Assembly (NCBI RefSeq): GCF_900105495.1
Contig: NZ_FNTF01000002.1
Location: 2,021,501-2,085,500, forward strand
Direction: 5' to 3'
Length of the DNA: 64,000 nucleotides
Source of the DNA: Pseudomonas frederiksbergensis
GTDB lineage: Bacteria; Pseudomonadota; Gammaproteobacteria; Pseudomonadales; Pseudomonadaceae
Shown: positions 39,337 through 47,314 of the stretch, piece by piece
Numbering within the stretch: position 1 is the first letter of the stretch
How the letters are laid out: the number at the start of each line of letters is the position of its first letter
Notes under the pieces: generated by a model
Told to the model about the DNA's origin: nothing
The model's input: the letters and a program-made list of their open reading frames with translations, nothing else
The model's database searches: none
Program-made: the position numbers and the translations under genes

Positions 39337-39942
39337 TCAGAGATGCATGGCCGGATGCGTCAGCCGATGCTGTTGAAGGATGTACTGGCGCAGGCGTTCG
39401 GTTTCGTCCTTGTCATCCTGACTCAACTGATAGGCATAGAAGCCGTTCTCGGTTTCTTTCTCTAAGGTGCCGCGCAACGCGATGCGCTCGTAGCCAGACG
39501 GGCTGAACCACAAGGCAAAATGTTTGGGCGGTTTGGTCTTGTTGCGAACTTCCAGCAAAACCCCTTTGAAAGACACTTCGTGCACCCACATCGTACCGGG
39601 CTGGCCATTGGCATTCTCCAGCGCTACCGGTTCGTCGAGGACCAGGCGCCATGGCCGGATCATCGGTCCGTCTTCATAGATGCTGGGGACGCCGAGGCGT
39701 AAATGCATCGCGTGAAACTCGTCTTCCACCAAGTGCAAAGGAAAAGTCATTTGCTGGTTTTCGAAGTTGGCCTGGATGGTGACTTGCTCATGCGCGGCAA
39801 GGCGCGTGAGCAGGTCACGGATCTGTGAACCACCGTTGACGAGCAGGCTCGACGTCGCATCCCGCACATTGAGTTGCGGGTTGTGTTGCATGGTCTGGAT
39901 AAAATCCAGTTCATCCTGAGTCAGGAGTGCGTCGCGTTGCAT
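39337..39942 (-). CDS. Uncharacterised protein next to the LOV gene, possible PilZ-like domain
   Basis: About 201 aa, no signal peptide or membrane span. From about residue 115 the pattern IRPWRLVLDEPVALEN … MWVHEVSFKGVLLEV … FALWFSPSGYERIALRG recalls a PilZ-type beta barrel, but the c-di-GMP RxxxR and D/NxSxxG residues are not intact, so this is a weak call. It follows the LOV gene on the same strand. The frame opens with a TTG that overlaps the LOV stop (giving 219 aa); ATG at 39942 with GAG upstream is my choice. It converges with the LitR-type gene with 1 nt between stops. Confidence 0.7.
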   Translation of the reverse strand: MQRDALLTQDELDFIQTMQHNPQLNVRDATSSLLVNGGSQIRDLLTRLAAHEQVTIQANFENQQMTFPLHLVEDEFHAMHLRLGVPSIYEDGPMIRPWRLVLDEPVALENANGQPGTMWVHEVSFKGVLLEVRNKTKPPKHFALWFSPSGYERIALRGTLEKETENGFYAYQLSQDDKDETERLRQYILQQHRLTHPAMHL

Positions 39943-39996
39943 GATCTGCTCGACAGAAAAAGTTACAAAGTCACCGGTGATTGTAGTTAATGACAA

Positions 39997-40473
39997 TCAA
40001 TTCTTCGTTTTGTTTTCGCCGTTCGTCGCTTTTAGTGCGGCAAGCTCGGCCTGGACCTCAGCCAATTGCGCCTCCAACTGCGCGACACGCTGCTGGGCCT
40101 TGACCTGAAGGGTGACGTCTTTCTGCACACCGATGAAATAAGTCTGTCCGTCATCAGGGTTCTTTATCGTCGAGAGGGACAGTTCGTTCCAGAACGGCGT
40201 GCCGTCCTTGCGATAGTTCCTGAGGATTTCCCGGCAGGAACGGCCACTGCTCAAGGCTTCGCGGATCGATGGAAGCGCTTCCTGGTCGCGATCCCCGGAC
40301 TGAAGAAAACGGCAATCCTGGTAGAGGATTTCTTCGCTGGTGTAACCCGTCAGGCGTTCGAATGCCGGGTTGACGTAAATCAGGATGTTGTCTTGCTCGC
40401 CTTCCTTTTCGGCAATCACGATGCCGTCATTGGAGGCGTTGATCACCATTTGCAGCAGTTGGGCGTTAATCAT
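39997..40473 (-). CDS. Short LOV blue-light photoreceptor (PpSB1-LOV-like)
   Basis: 158-aa single LOV/PAS protein. The flavin-cysteinyl adduct residue is C54 in the motif YQDCRFLQ. FMN-binding parts are ASNDGIVIAEKE, VNPAFERLTGY, NYRKDGTPFWNELSL and YFIGVQKDVT. An A'alpha cap comes first, and the C-terminal helix (about 118-158, QVKAQQRVAQLEAQLAEVQAEL) is a coiled-coil dimerisation arm; there is no fused output domain. Sequence and length match the short LOV proteins of P. putida. Those act with class II LitR regulators, and such a gene lies beside it here. Confidence 0.93.
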   Translation of the reverse strand: MINAQLLQMVINASNDGIVIAEKEGEQDNILIYVNPAFERLTGYTSEEILYQDCRFLQSGDRDQEALPSIREALSSGRSCREILRNYRKDGTPFWNELSLSTIKNPDDGQTYFIGVQKDVTLQVKAQQRVAQLEAQLAEVQAELAALKATNGENKTKN

Positions 40474-40550
40474 CGGAGAATCCTTTCCAATTTGATTGAG
40501 CGCTGCATTCTAGAAGAAGACTCATTGCTGTCTACTGGCCACCAACGTTA

Positions 40551-40563
40551 ATTGAGAGTCAAT
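40551..40563. promoter_or_regulatory. Short perfect palindrome between LOV and flavodoxin genes
   Basis: ATTGAGAGTCAAT, 5-bp arms with a 3-nt centre, in the divergent 153-bp gap between the LOV gene and the flavodoxin gene. Short and without a matching known operator; listed as a candidate only. Confidence 0.25.
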
Positions 40564-40626
40564 CGCAGCTTTTTTGCCATGGCTGTTAATATCCCCCGTC
40601 TTTTTATTCAGCTCAGGATCAGATTG

Positions 40627-41082
40627 ATGAAAGTCGCCATCCTTTCCGGCTCGGTGTACGGCACGGCAGAAGAAGTCGCCCGCCACGCTGCCAATATTTT
40701 AAAAGCAGCAGGTTTCGAAGCCTGGCACAACCCGCGTGCAAGTCTCGCCGAGGTCCAGGCCTTTGGTCCCGAAGCCTTCCTGGCGGTGACATCGACCACC
40801 GGCATGGGCGAGTTGCCGGACAACCTGCAACCGTTGTATTTCGCTATTCGCGACCAGTTGCCGGCTGCCTGGCGTGGCTTGCCGGGCGCTGTGATTGGCC
40901 TGGGCGATGCGAGTTACGGCGACACGTTCTGCGGTGGCGGCGAATTGATGCGCGAATTGTTCGGCGAACTGGGCCTGCGCGAAGCCCTGCCGATGCTGCG
41001 CCTGGACGCCAGCGAAAGCGTGACGCCGGAAACCGACGCCGAGCCTTGGCTGGCAGAGTTGGTCAGCGCTCTGCGAGGCTGA
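40627..41082 (+). CDS. Flavodoxin (MioC-like)
   Basis: 151-aa FMN-binding electron carrier. The phosphate loop is SGSVYGTAEEVARHA (residues about 7-21), followed by STTGMGELPDNLQP and GLGDASYGDTFCGGG. ATG at 40627 was chosen since the 25 upstream codons lack flavodoxin character. Divergent from the LOV gene and convergent with the LysR gene, whose end it overlaps by 20 nt. The redox partner is unknown. Confidence 0.9.
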   Translation: MKVAILSGSVYGTAEEVARHAANILKAAGFEAWHNPRASLAEVQAFGPEAFLAVTSTTGMGELPDNLQPLYFAIRDQLPAAWRGLPGAVIGLGDASYGDTFCGGGELMRELFGELGLREALPMLRLDASESVTPETDAEPWLAELVSALRG

Positions 41083-41959
41083 CCGGCCGCTCGCGCAGCA
41101 AGGCGAGCCAGGCTTGCGCGGCTTTTGATAAGTACGCGCCCTGACGCCAGATGAAGGCGATATCCCAGCGCAGATAGCTCGGCGCGTTCAAGGTCAGGCG
41201 CACCACGCCTGGCCGCACCAGCCCGCGAGCCACCACGCGCGGCAACAGCACCACTCCTTGACCGGCCGCCACCAGCGCCGCAAGAAAGTCAGCCTGGCCG
41301 CTGCGACCACCTTCCTTCGGCGTAAAACCCAGTTGCTGGCAGGCTTGCAGCAAGCGGTCGTTGAGCACGAAGCTGCGCTGATACAGCAGGAATGGCGTGT
41401 CGGCCAATTCCTCCAGCCCAATCACAGTCTTCGACGCCAGCGGATGATCGGCCGGCAGCAGGGCGTCCAGCGGTTCATCGCAGAAAGGCTGGAAGGCGAA
41501 CTGAGGGTCCTTCGTCAACAGGCTGCCACCCAGTTCCAGCTCTCCACTCAAAACGGCCTGTTCGATGCTCAGGCTACCGCCTTCAAGCAATTGAATGCTG
41601 ATGTTGGGGTAGCGTCGCCGGTACTCGGCGAACAGTCCGGCGAACAGCGCGTCGCTGCCCAGCAGCGGCAAACCCAGGCGCAATTCCCCGCGGGCCAGTT
41701 GGCTCAAGTCATCCAGCTCACTGAGCAGTTCGTTGCGCAGTCGCAATATGCCTTCGGCCCGTTGCAGAACCACGCGGCCGGCGGCTGTCAGGCGCAGCTG
41801 CGAACCTTGCCGTTCGAGCAGCGCAGTGCCGAGGCTCTGTTCCAACTGAGCGATCTGTTTGCTCACCGCTGATTGACTGATGTGCAGGGTCTTGGCGGCT
41901 TGAGTAAAACCACCCTGATGCATGACCTCGACGAAGCTGCGTAGCTGTTTGAATTCCAT
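41063..41959 (-). CDS. LysR-family regulator (CidR-like)
   Basis: 298-aa LysR-type regulator with N-terminal wHTH (MEFKQLRSFVEVMHQGGFTQAAKTLHISQSAVSKQIAQLE) and a substrate-binding domain. ATG at 41959. It is divergent from lrgA/lrgB, 96 bp away, the arrangement of a CidR-like activator of the holin-like genes. In Bacillus and Staphylococcus CidR responds to overflow metabolism; that is family knowledge only. Confidence 0.85.
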   Translation of the reverse strand: MEFKQLRSFVEVMHQGGFTQAAKTLHISQSAVSKQIAQLEQSLGTALLERQGSQLRLTAAGRVVLQRAEGILRLRNELLSELDDLSQLARGELRLGLPLLGSDALFAGLFAEYRRRYPNISIQLLEGGSLSIEQAVLSGELELGGSLLTKDPQFAFQPFCDEPLDALLPADHPLASKTVIGLEELADTPFLLYQRSFVLNDRLLQACQQLGFTPKEGGRSGQADFLAALVAAGQGVVLLPRVVARGLVRPGVVRLTLNAPSYLRWDIAFIWRQGAYLSKAAQAWLALLRERPVSLAER

Positions 41960-42055
41960 CTGTATGATTCCATTTTGGAATGGCTTCGAGTCTAACAATT
42001 CGCTTCGGGTATGACAGCCCGCTCCTTAACATGAGCACCAGCGAGGACCGAAGAC

Positions 42056-42442
42056 ATGAATGCATCAACCTTTAAAAAATTGGCTCGACTGGCGACCGAA
42101 TTGGCCGTGCTACTCGCCATCTACCTGCTCGGCTGCCAGATGGCCGTGTGGTTTGCCTGGCCGATTCCCGGTGGTGTCATCGGTATGGTGCTGTTGCTGC
42201 TGGCGTTCGCTTTGGGTGTGGTCAAACCAGCAGCGCTGCAAATGGGCGCCGGCCTGTTGATGGCCGAGATGCTGTTGTTCTTCATTCCGGCGCTCATGAG
42301 CCTGCTCGATTACGGCGGCCTGCTGCGCAACGACGGTTGGCGAATTTTGCTGGTGATCGGCGTCAGCACGCTGATGGTGATGCTGGTGACTGCCTTTACC
42401 GTGGAACTGGTGGTGCGGTTGAGGAGGTCTCGTGAAGCTTGA
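42056..42442 (+). CDS. lrgA: CidA/LrgA holin-like membrane protein
   Basis: 128-aa protein with four hydrophobic helices. The conserved Pro-Gly segment LGCQMAVWFAWPIPGGVIGMVLLLLAF and the polar loop between helices 3 and 4 are typical of the CidA/LrgA family, which forms small holin-like pores affecting murein hydrolase release and small-molecule export. It overlaps lrgB by 11 nt. Confidence 0.9.
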   Translation: MNASTFKKLARLATELAVLLAIYLLGCQMAVWFAWPIPGGVIGMVLLLLAFALGVVKPAALQMGAGLLMAEMLLFFIPALMSLLDYGGLLRNDGWRILLVIGVSTLMVMLVTAFTVELVVRLRRSREA

Positions 42443-43118
42443 GCTGATGCCAATGTTCTGGCTGGCCTTCACGCTGCTGGCCTATCTGTTCAGTCGCTGG
42501 ATCTATCGGCGCACCGGGCGCTATGTGTTGTCGCCACTGATTCTGGTTCCAGCCATGCTGTTGGCGCTCGCTGTGCCGTTGCACACCGCGTATGCCGAAT
42601 ATTCGAGCAACACCCATTGGCTGATGCTGGTGCTGGGCCCGGTGACCGTCGCTTTTGCAGTACCGATCTGGCAGCAGCGGCAGATGCTGATGCGGCATTG
42701 GTCGGCGTTGTTGCTGGGGATGCTGGCGGGCAGCGCGGCGTCCATCGGCAGTTCGTTCGGGTTGGCCAAGGCGCTGGCACTGGACAGTTCGGTGACGATG
42801 TCGCTGGTGCCGCGCTCGATCACCACACCTTTTGCCATGCCGCTGGCCCATGACCTGGGGGGCGTACCGGAACTGACCGCGGTGTTTGTGATGTTCACCG
42901 GGGTGTTCGGGGCGATGCTCGGCGGCATTCTGCTCAAGTGGTTGCCCCTGCGCAGTGCCTTGGCTCGAGGGGCGTTGTTTGGTGTCGGTGCTCACGGTGC
43001 CGGGGTCAGTCGAGCACATGAAGTGGGGGGTGAAGAGGGCTCGGTGGCGGGGTTAGTCATGGTTCTGACGGGGCTGCTGAATCTGTTCGCCGCACCCTTG
43101 TTGGCGGCAGTACTTTGA
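42432..43118 (+). CDS. lrgB: LrgB/CidB-family membrane protein
   Basis: 228-aa multi-span membrane partner of LrgA. Family motifs are FALAVPIW-like FAVPIWQQRQML, PRSITTPFAMPLAHDLGGVPELTAVFVMFTGVFGAMLG and LFGVGAHGAGVSRAHEVGGEEGS. It starts with GTG at 42432, supported by GAGGAGGT 3 nt upstream. Confidence 0.92.
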   Translation: MKLELMPMFWLAFTLLAYLFSRWIYRRTGRYVLSPLILVPAMLLALAVPLHTAYAEYSSNTHWLMLVLGPVTVAFAVPIWQQRQMLMRHWSALLLGMLAGSAASIGSSFGLAKALALDSSVTMSLVPRSITTPFAMPLAHDLGGVPELTAVFVMFTGVFGAMLGGILLKWLPLRSALARGALFGVGAHGAGVSRAHEVGGEEGSVAGLVMVLTGLLNLFAAPLLAAVL

Positions 43119-43265
43119 CATGGATCCACGTTCATTGGCGTACTGACTCGCCAGGCCATCAAGCTGGCTGCCAATGCAACTACACGATCCCCGGGGCGTG
43201 ACTAGACTGGTGTAACGTCGGTAAACAATAGAAACCCCAAGAATAAAAATCAGAGGTTCCTTGCC

Positions 43266-44048
43266 GTGAACGTTGCCCCCGTCCAATCGCCACACAGTGT
43301 CAAAGACCAGGTCAGCGCCGCCGAGTGGCAGACCCGCGTCGACCTTGCCGCCTGCTATCGTCTGGTCGCCCTGCATGGCTGGGATGACCTGATTTTTACC
43401 CACATCTCGGCCAAGGTCCCCGGTACCGAAGACTTTCTGATCAACCCGTTCGGGCTGATGTTCCACGAGATGACTGCGTCCAGCCTGGTCAAGGTCGATC
43501 AGGCCGGCAACAAGCTGATGGACAGCCCCTACGAGATCAACCCGGCCGGTTACACCATTCACAGCGCGGTGCACGAGGTTCGTCACGATGTCGTCTGCGT
43601 GCTGCACACCCACACCGCTGCCGGGGTCGCCGTGTCGGCGCAGAAACAAGGCATTTTGCCGATCAGCCAACAATCGTTGTTTGTCCTGTCCAGCCTGGCT
43701 TATCACGCCTACGAAGGTGTTGCGCTTAACCCTGAAGAGAAAGCGCGGCTGCAGGCCGACCTCGGCGAAAACAATTTCCTGATGCTGCACAACCACGGTC
43801 TGCTGACCTGCGGCAGCACCATCGCCGACACATTCCTGATGATGTTCACCTTCCAGCGTGCCTGCGATATCCAGGTGCTGGCGCAAAACGGTGGCGCCGA
43901 GTTGATCGCCATCGAGCCGCAGATTCTGGCGGGCGCCAAGGCGATGATCGCCGGCGTCACCAAAAGTGCTCAAGGGATGGGCGGCGCACTGGCCTGGCCA
44001 GCGTTGCTGCGCAAACTCGATAAACAAGACCCGGGTTATAAACTCTAA
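43266..44048 (+). CDS. Class II aldolase/adducin-family protein
   Basis: 260-aa protein of the adducin head/fuculose-aldolase fold. Candidate zinc histidines are in VLHTHTAAGVAVSAQ and FLMLHNHGLLTCG. The N-terminal catalytic-loop pattern LFWDD-type GWDDLIFTHISAKVPG is present. No Glu acid of the true aldolases could be assigned, so the reaction is unknown. Its stop overlaps the next ATG (TAATG). Gene order lrgAB–aldolase–hydrolase–SDR is also seen in P. aeruginosa. Confidence 0.87.
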   Translation: MNVAPVQSPHSVKDQVSAAEWQTRVDLAACYRLVALHGWDDLIFTHISAKVPGTEDFLINPFGLMFHEMTASSLVKVDQAGNKLMDSPYEINPAGYTIHSAVHEVRHDVVCVLHTHTAAGVAVSAQKQGILPISQQSLFVLSSLAYHAYEGVALNPEEKARLQADLGENNFLMLHNHGLLTCGSTIADTFLMMFTFQRACDIQVLAQNGGAELIAIEPQILAGAKAMIAGVTKSAQGMGGALAWPALLRKLDKQDPGYKL

Positions 44049-44950
44049 TGCCTCTCGCCGAGATCCCTCTGTGTGTCTGGCGCAAACGCGGCCAGACGTT
44101 CGTATTCCGTGGCCAGACCATCCGTTACTGGACGGCGGGGCAGGGTGAGCCACTGTTGCTCATTCATGGCTTCCCGACCGCCAGTTGGGACTGGCATTTC
44201 CTGTGGCAACCTCTGACCCAGCGCTATCGGGTGATTGCCTGCGACATGCTCGGCTTTGGCGACTCCGCCAAACCGGTGAACCACGAATACAGCCTGCTGG
44301 AGCAGGCCGATCTGCAACAGGCCTTGCTGGCGCATGTGAAGGTCGAGCAGCCGGTGCACCTGTTGGCCCACGATTATGGCGACAGCGTGGCCCAGGAACT
44401 GTTGGCCCGGCATTACGAAGCGCGCATTGATATCGCCAGTTGTGTGTTCCTCAATGGCGGCCTGTTTCCTGAAACCCATCGCCCGATACTGATGCAAAAA
44501 CTCCTGCTCAGTCCCTTGGGCTGGATGATCGGGCGAGCCTTTTCCCGTGACAGCCTGGTGAGGAGTTTCCGACAGATCTTCGGTCCGCATAGCCGCCCCA
44601 GCGAGAGCGAGATGGACGATTTCTGGAGCTTGATCGAGAGCAATCACGGGCCACGGATCATTCACAAATTGATCGCCTACATCCCTGAGCGGCGCGCCCG
44701 GCGCGAGCGTTGGGTCAGTGCGATGCAACGTGGTGAAGTGCCGTTGCGGGTGATCGATGGTGAGGTCGACCCCATCTCCGGCGCACACATGGTCGAGCGT
44801 TACCGGGAACTGATCCCGAATCCGGACACGGTCTTGTTGCCCGGTATTGGTCACTACCCTCAGACGGAGGCGCCGGGGCAGGTGCTCAAGCATTACCTGG
44901 AGTTTCGCGATCAGCTGGTTTCACCGCCGCGCAAGGTCGCTTGTTCCTGA
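44048..44950 (+). CDS. Alpha/beta-fold hydrolase (epoxide hydrolase/dehalogenase type)
   Basis: 300-aa alpha/beta hydrolase. The oxyanion loop is LIHGFPTASWDWHFLW; the nucleophile elbow LLAHDYGDS has aspartate at the active position, the form seen in epoxide hydrolases and haloalkane dehalogenases rather than esterases. The base is in GIGHYPQTEAP. It is coupled to the aldolase-like gene. Confidence 0.87.
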   Translation: MPLAEIPLCVWRKRGQTFVFRGQTIRYWTAGQGEPLLLIHGFPTASWDWHFLWQPLTQRYRVIACDMLGFGDSAKPVNHEYSLLEQADLQQALLAHVKVEQPVHLLAHDYGDSVAQELLARHYEARIDIASCVFLNGGLFPETHRPILMQKLLLSPLGWMIGRAFSRDSLVRSFRQIFGPHSRPSESEMDDFWSLIESNHGPRIIHKLIAYIPERRARRERWVSAMQRGEVPLRVIDGEVDPISGAHMVERYRELIPNPDTVLLPGIGHYPQTEAPGQVLKHYLEFRDQLVSPPRKVACS

Positions 44951-45061
44951 CTATCCCGCTGACTTATCGCGCACCATTCAGCCTCACCTCAGTTCATTGT
45001 GGCTCGCATTGTCGTGCCTGACACTCGAACTAATTGTCCCCTGGCCTGCTGGAGTCCCCCA

Positions 45062-45973
45062 ATGAATGAGTCTGTGCGCTTCGAAGATAAAGTCGTGATC
45101 ATCACCGGGGCCGGCGGCGGCCTGGGCCGGGCGCACGCGTTGCTGTTCGCCAAACAGGGCGCCAAAGTGCTGGTCAACGATCTCGGCGGTTCGGCTCAGG
45201 GCGAAGGCGCAAACGCTTCGGCTGCCGACCGGGTAGTGGCGGAAATTCGTGAGGCCGGTGGCGTCGCCGAGGCCAACCATGACTCCGTCACCGACGGCGA
45301 CAAAATCGTTCAAAACGCGTTGGACACCTTTGGCCGTGTCGATGTTGTGGTCAACAACGCCGGGATTCTGCGGGACAAAACCTTCCACAAAATGGAAGAC
45401 GGCGATTGGGACCTGGTTTACCGCGTCCATGTCGAAGGCGCCTACAAAGTCACCCGCGCCGCCTGGCCGCACCTGCGCGAGCAAAATTATGGCCGCGTCA
45501 TCTTCACCGCTTCGACCTCGGGCATCTACGGCAACTTCGGCCAGTCCAACTACGGCATGGCCAAACTCGGCCTCTACGGCCTGACCCGCACCCTGGCCAT
45601 TGAAGGCCGCAAAAACAACATCCTGGTCAACGCCATCGCGCCTACAGGCGGCACGCGCATGACCGAAGGCCTGATCCCGCCGCAAGTCTTCGAACAACTC
45701 AAGCCGGAACTGGTCAGCCCGCTGGTGGTGTATCTCGCCAGCGAGAACTGCCAGGAAACCTCCGGGTTGTTTGAAGTCGGTGGCGGCTGGATGGGCAAGG
45801 TGCGTTGGGAGCGAAGCCTCGGCGCCGGGTTTGATCCGCGGGTTGGTTTTTCCCCCGAAGATGTGGCGGCGCACTGGCAACAGATCTGCGACTTCGAAGG
45901 CGCGGCGCACCCGCAGGACAACCTTGAAGCGTTGAAGGAAATGATGGCGAATTTGCAGAAATATTCGATTTGA
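45062..45973 (+). CDS. Short-chain dehydrogenase, MFE-2 hydroxyacyl-CoA-like
   Basis: 303-aa SDR of the subgroup related to peroxisomal multifunctional enzyme 2 (D-3-hydroxyacyl-CoA dehydrogenase). Cofactor loop TGAGGGLGRAHALLFAKQGAKVLVNDLGG is characteristic of that subgroup; the catalytic set is NNAG, S in TASTSGIYG and Y/K in SNYGMAKLGLYGL. ATG at 45062. It lies 111 nt after the hydrolase gene and may be separately transcribed. Confidence 0.9.
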   Translation: MNESVRFEDKVVIITGAGGGLGRAHALLFAKQGAKVLVNDLGGSAQGEGANASAADRVVAEIREAGGVAEANHDSVTDGDKIVQNALDTFGRVDVVVNNAGILRDKTFHKMEDGDWDLVYRVHVEGAYKVTRAAWPHLREQNYGRVIFTASTSGIYGNFGQSNYGMAKLGLYGLTRTLAIEGRKNNILVNAIAPTGGTRMTEGLIPPQVFEQLKPELVSPLVVYLASENCQETSGLFEVGGGWMGKVRWERSLGAGFDPRVGFSPEDVAAHWQQICDFEGAAHPQDNLEALKEMMANLQKYSI

Positions 45974-46052
45974 TGGGAAACCAGCAAGGTCACCGCTTTT
46001 CGATCTTGCTGGTTCTTGATAGTCGATTCCGACATCTGGCTTGCAGCGGTGA

Positions 46053-46820
46053 TCAAGAAAAATACTTGTGAACCAATGCCGCCAGATTCGCGGCCGTTTT
46101 CGCATCCATGATCCCGTTGTAGGTTTCCGGGCGAAAGTGCAACTGAAAGGCCCTGACCAAGTGTGCGAAGCCTTGTTCGGTTGACGCGCCGGAAACGTCG
46201 TATCCGTATGTCTTGAACAGTTTGAGCAAGTCGCTTCGGCCTGGAATGCCGGTCTCGTTGTATTGCTGCAGATAAGTGTCCCGGGTGACTTCGTCGAACC
46301 AGGCACCCACCCCTTTCAAGTAAAGGGCATGCCAGGGGAACTTCGGCCCTGGGTCACTCTTGCGGCCGACCGCAATATCCGAATGCCCGAGAACCTGGGT
46401 CGGGCTGATGTCCGGGTAGCGTTCGAGGATGTCCAACGCCAGCTCTTCAACGGCAGCAATTTGTTCCGGCTGATAGGGCGGAAAGTTGAAAACCCCTTGG
46501 CTAAACGTCGCAAGGTTGACGATTTCAACGCCGATGGACGTGTCGTTCAGATTACTTCGATTGCCCCAGGCACTGACGCCGGCATGCCACGCGCGCTTGG
46601 TTTCGTCGACGAGGTTGAAGACTTCCTGCCTGGTATAACCTGCTTTCAAGTAGCTCGGATCGGTGATGTCGGGAACCAGATAGTGGACGCTGACATTCGG
46701 GCCGGTGAGGGCATTGACTGAACTGGAGAAGTTGCCGGCGGTGTAGTGGAAGATCAGAAAGCGTACGGGCGTGTTGATGTTTTTAGTGTCGCGGTGTTTG
46801 TTGTAGTTAATAGGTTTCAT
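46053..46820 (-). CDS. N-acetylmuramoyl-L-alanine amidase, AmpDh3-like
   Basis: 255-aa zinc amidase that cuts the MurNAc–L-Ala bond of peptidoglycan. The Amidase_2 domain has Zn ligands in LIFHYTAGN and LGHSDIAVGRKSDPGPKFPW; the C-terminal part (LVRAFQLHFRPETYNGIMDAKTA) is a peptidoglycan-binding-like helical domain. Length, lack of an N-terminal signal peptide and the C-terminal pattern match P. aeruginosa AmpDh3, which is reported as a type VI-secreted murein hydrolase. No T6SS gene is in the window. It is next to a bacteriocin cassette. Confidence 0.88.
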   Translation of the reverse strand: MKPINYNKHRDTKNINTPVRFLIFHYTAGNFSSSVNALTGPNVSVHYLVPDITDPSYLKAGYTRQEVFNLVDETKRAWHAGVSAWGNRSNLNDTSIGVEIVNLATFSQGVFNFPPYQPEQIAAVEELALDILERYPDISPTQVLGHSDIAVGRKSDPGPKFPWHALYLKGVGAWFDEVTRDTYLQQYNETGIPGRSDLLKLFKTYGYDVSGASTEQGFAHLVRAFQLHFRPETYNGIMDAKTAANLAALVHKYFS

Positions 46821-47010
46821 GGGGATATTGCTCGCGATTAATTAGGTTGAAGTCAGAAAAGGTTTTAAATGAGCGGCTGACTTGTGATTAACCTTAATCG
46901 CTGGGATGCTTCGCGTGATTACAGAGTTATGTAGTCGCTTTCCGAGAAGTGTGTAAGTGGTCGGAAGTGTTGGGGGTTTGCATAAAGACTGGCGGTGAGT
47001 GTGCAGTATA

Positions 47011-47036
47011 AGAAGCAAGCACGAATGCTTGCTTCT
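47011..47036 (-). terminator. Intrinsic terminator after the bacteriocin immunity gene
   Basis: A perfect 11-bp stem, AGAAGCAAGCA and TGCTTGCTTCT, around a 4-nt loop, 10 bp past the immunity stop. The T-rich tail on the minus strand is short (CTTATAC); on the plus strand it is TTTGTTT, so it may work both ways. Confidence 0.75.
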
Positions 47037-47045
47037 TTGTTTGGA

Positions 47046-47312
47046 TTACTGTGCTTCAGGTTTGAAACCGGGTTTGCCGTTGGCTGCCCGCCATTGTTTT
47101 ATGGCCTTTAGTACACCGGCAGGACCGTCTTTCACACCCTTCTCTGGATAATATAAGATGTCGGTGCCGTTTGGATGTTCTGAAGTGCTTACAATGTTAT
47201 CCACAAAAGCATCGTGCTCTTCTTCTGATGAGAACTTCCCCTGGAACAAGCGTTTTATAATGTTCAGGTACTCGGACTCTGTGTAATCTTCATATCTATC
47301 TTTAAGTGTCAT
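47046..47312 (-). CDS. DNase bacteriocin immunity protein (Im9 family)
   Basis: 88-aa acidic immunity protein that binds the cognate HNH DNase domain and protects the producer. It aligns end to end with colicin Im9/Im7: start MTLKDRYEDYTESEY, and the binding hot spot HPNGTDILYYP at about residues 46-56, with the paired Tyr at 54-55. I chose the ATG at 47312 rather than the GTG at 47318 because of that alignment and the better GGAG spacing. It begins 2 nt after the bacteriocin stop. Confidence 0.95.
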   Translation of the reverse strand: MTLKDRYEDYTESEYLNIIKRLFQGKFSSEEEHDAFVDNIVSTSEHPNGTDILYYPEKGVKDGPAGVLKAIKQWRAANGKPGFKPEAQ

Positions 47313-47314
47313 TT

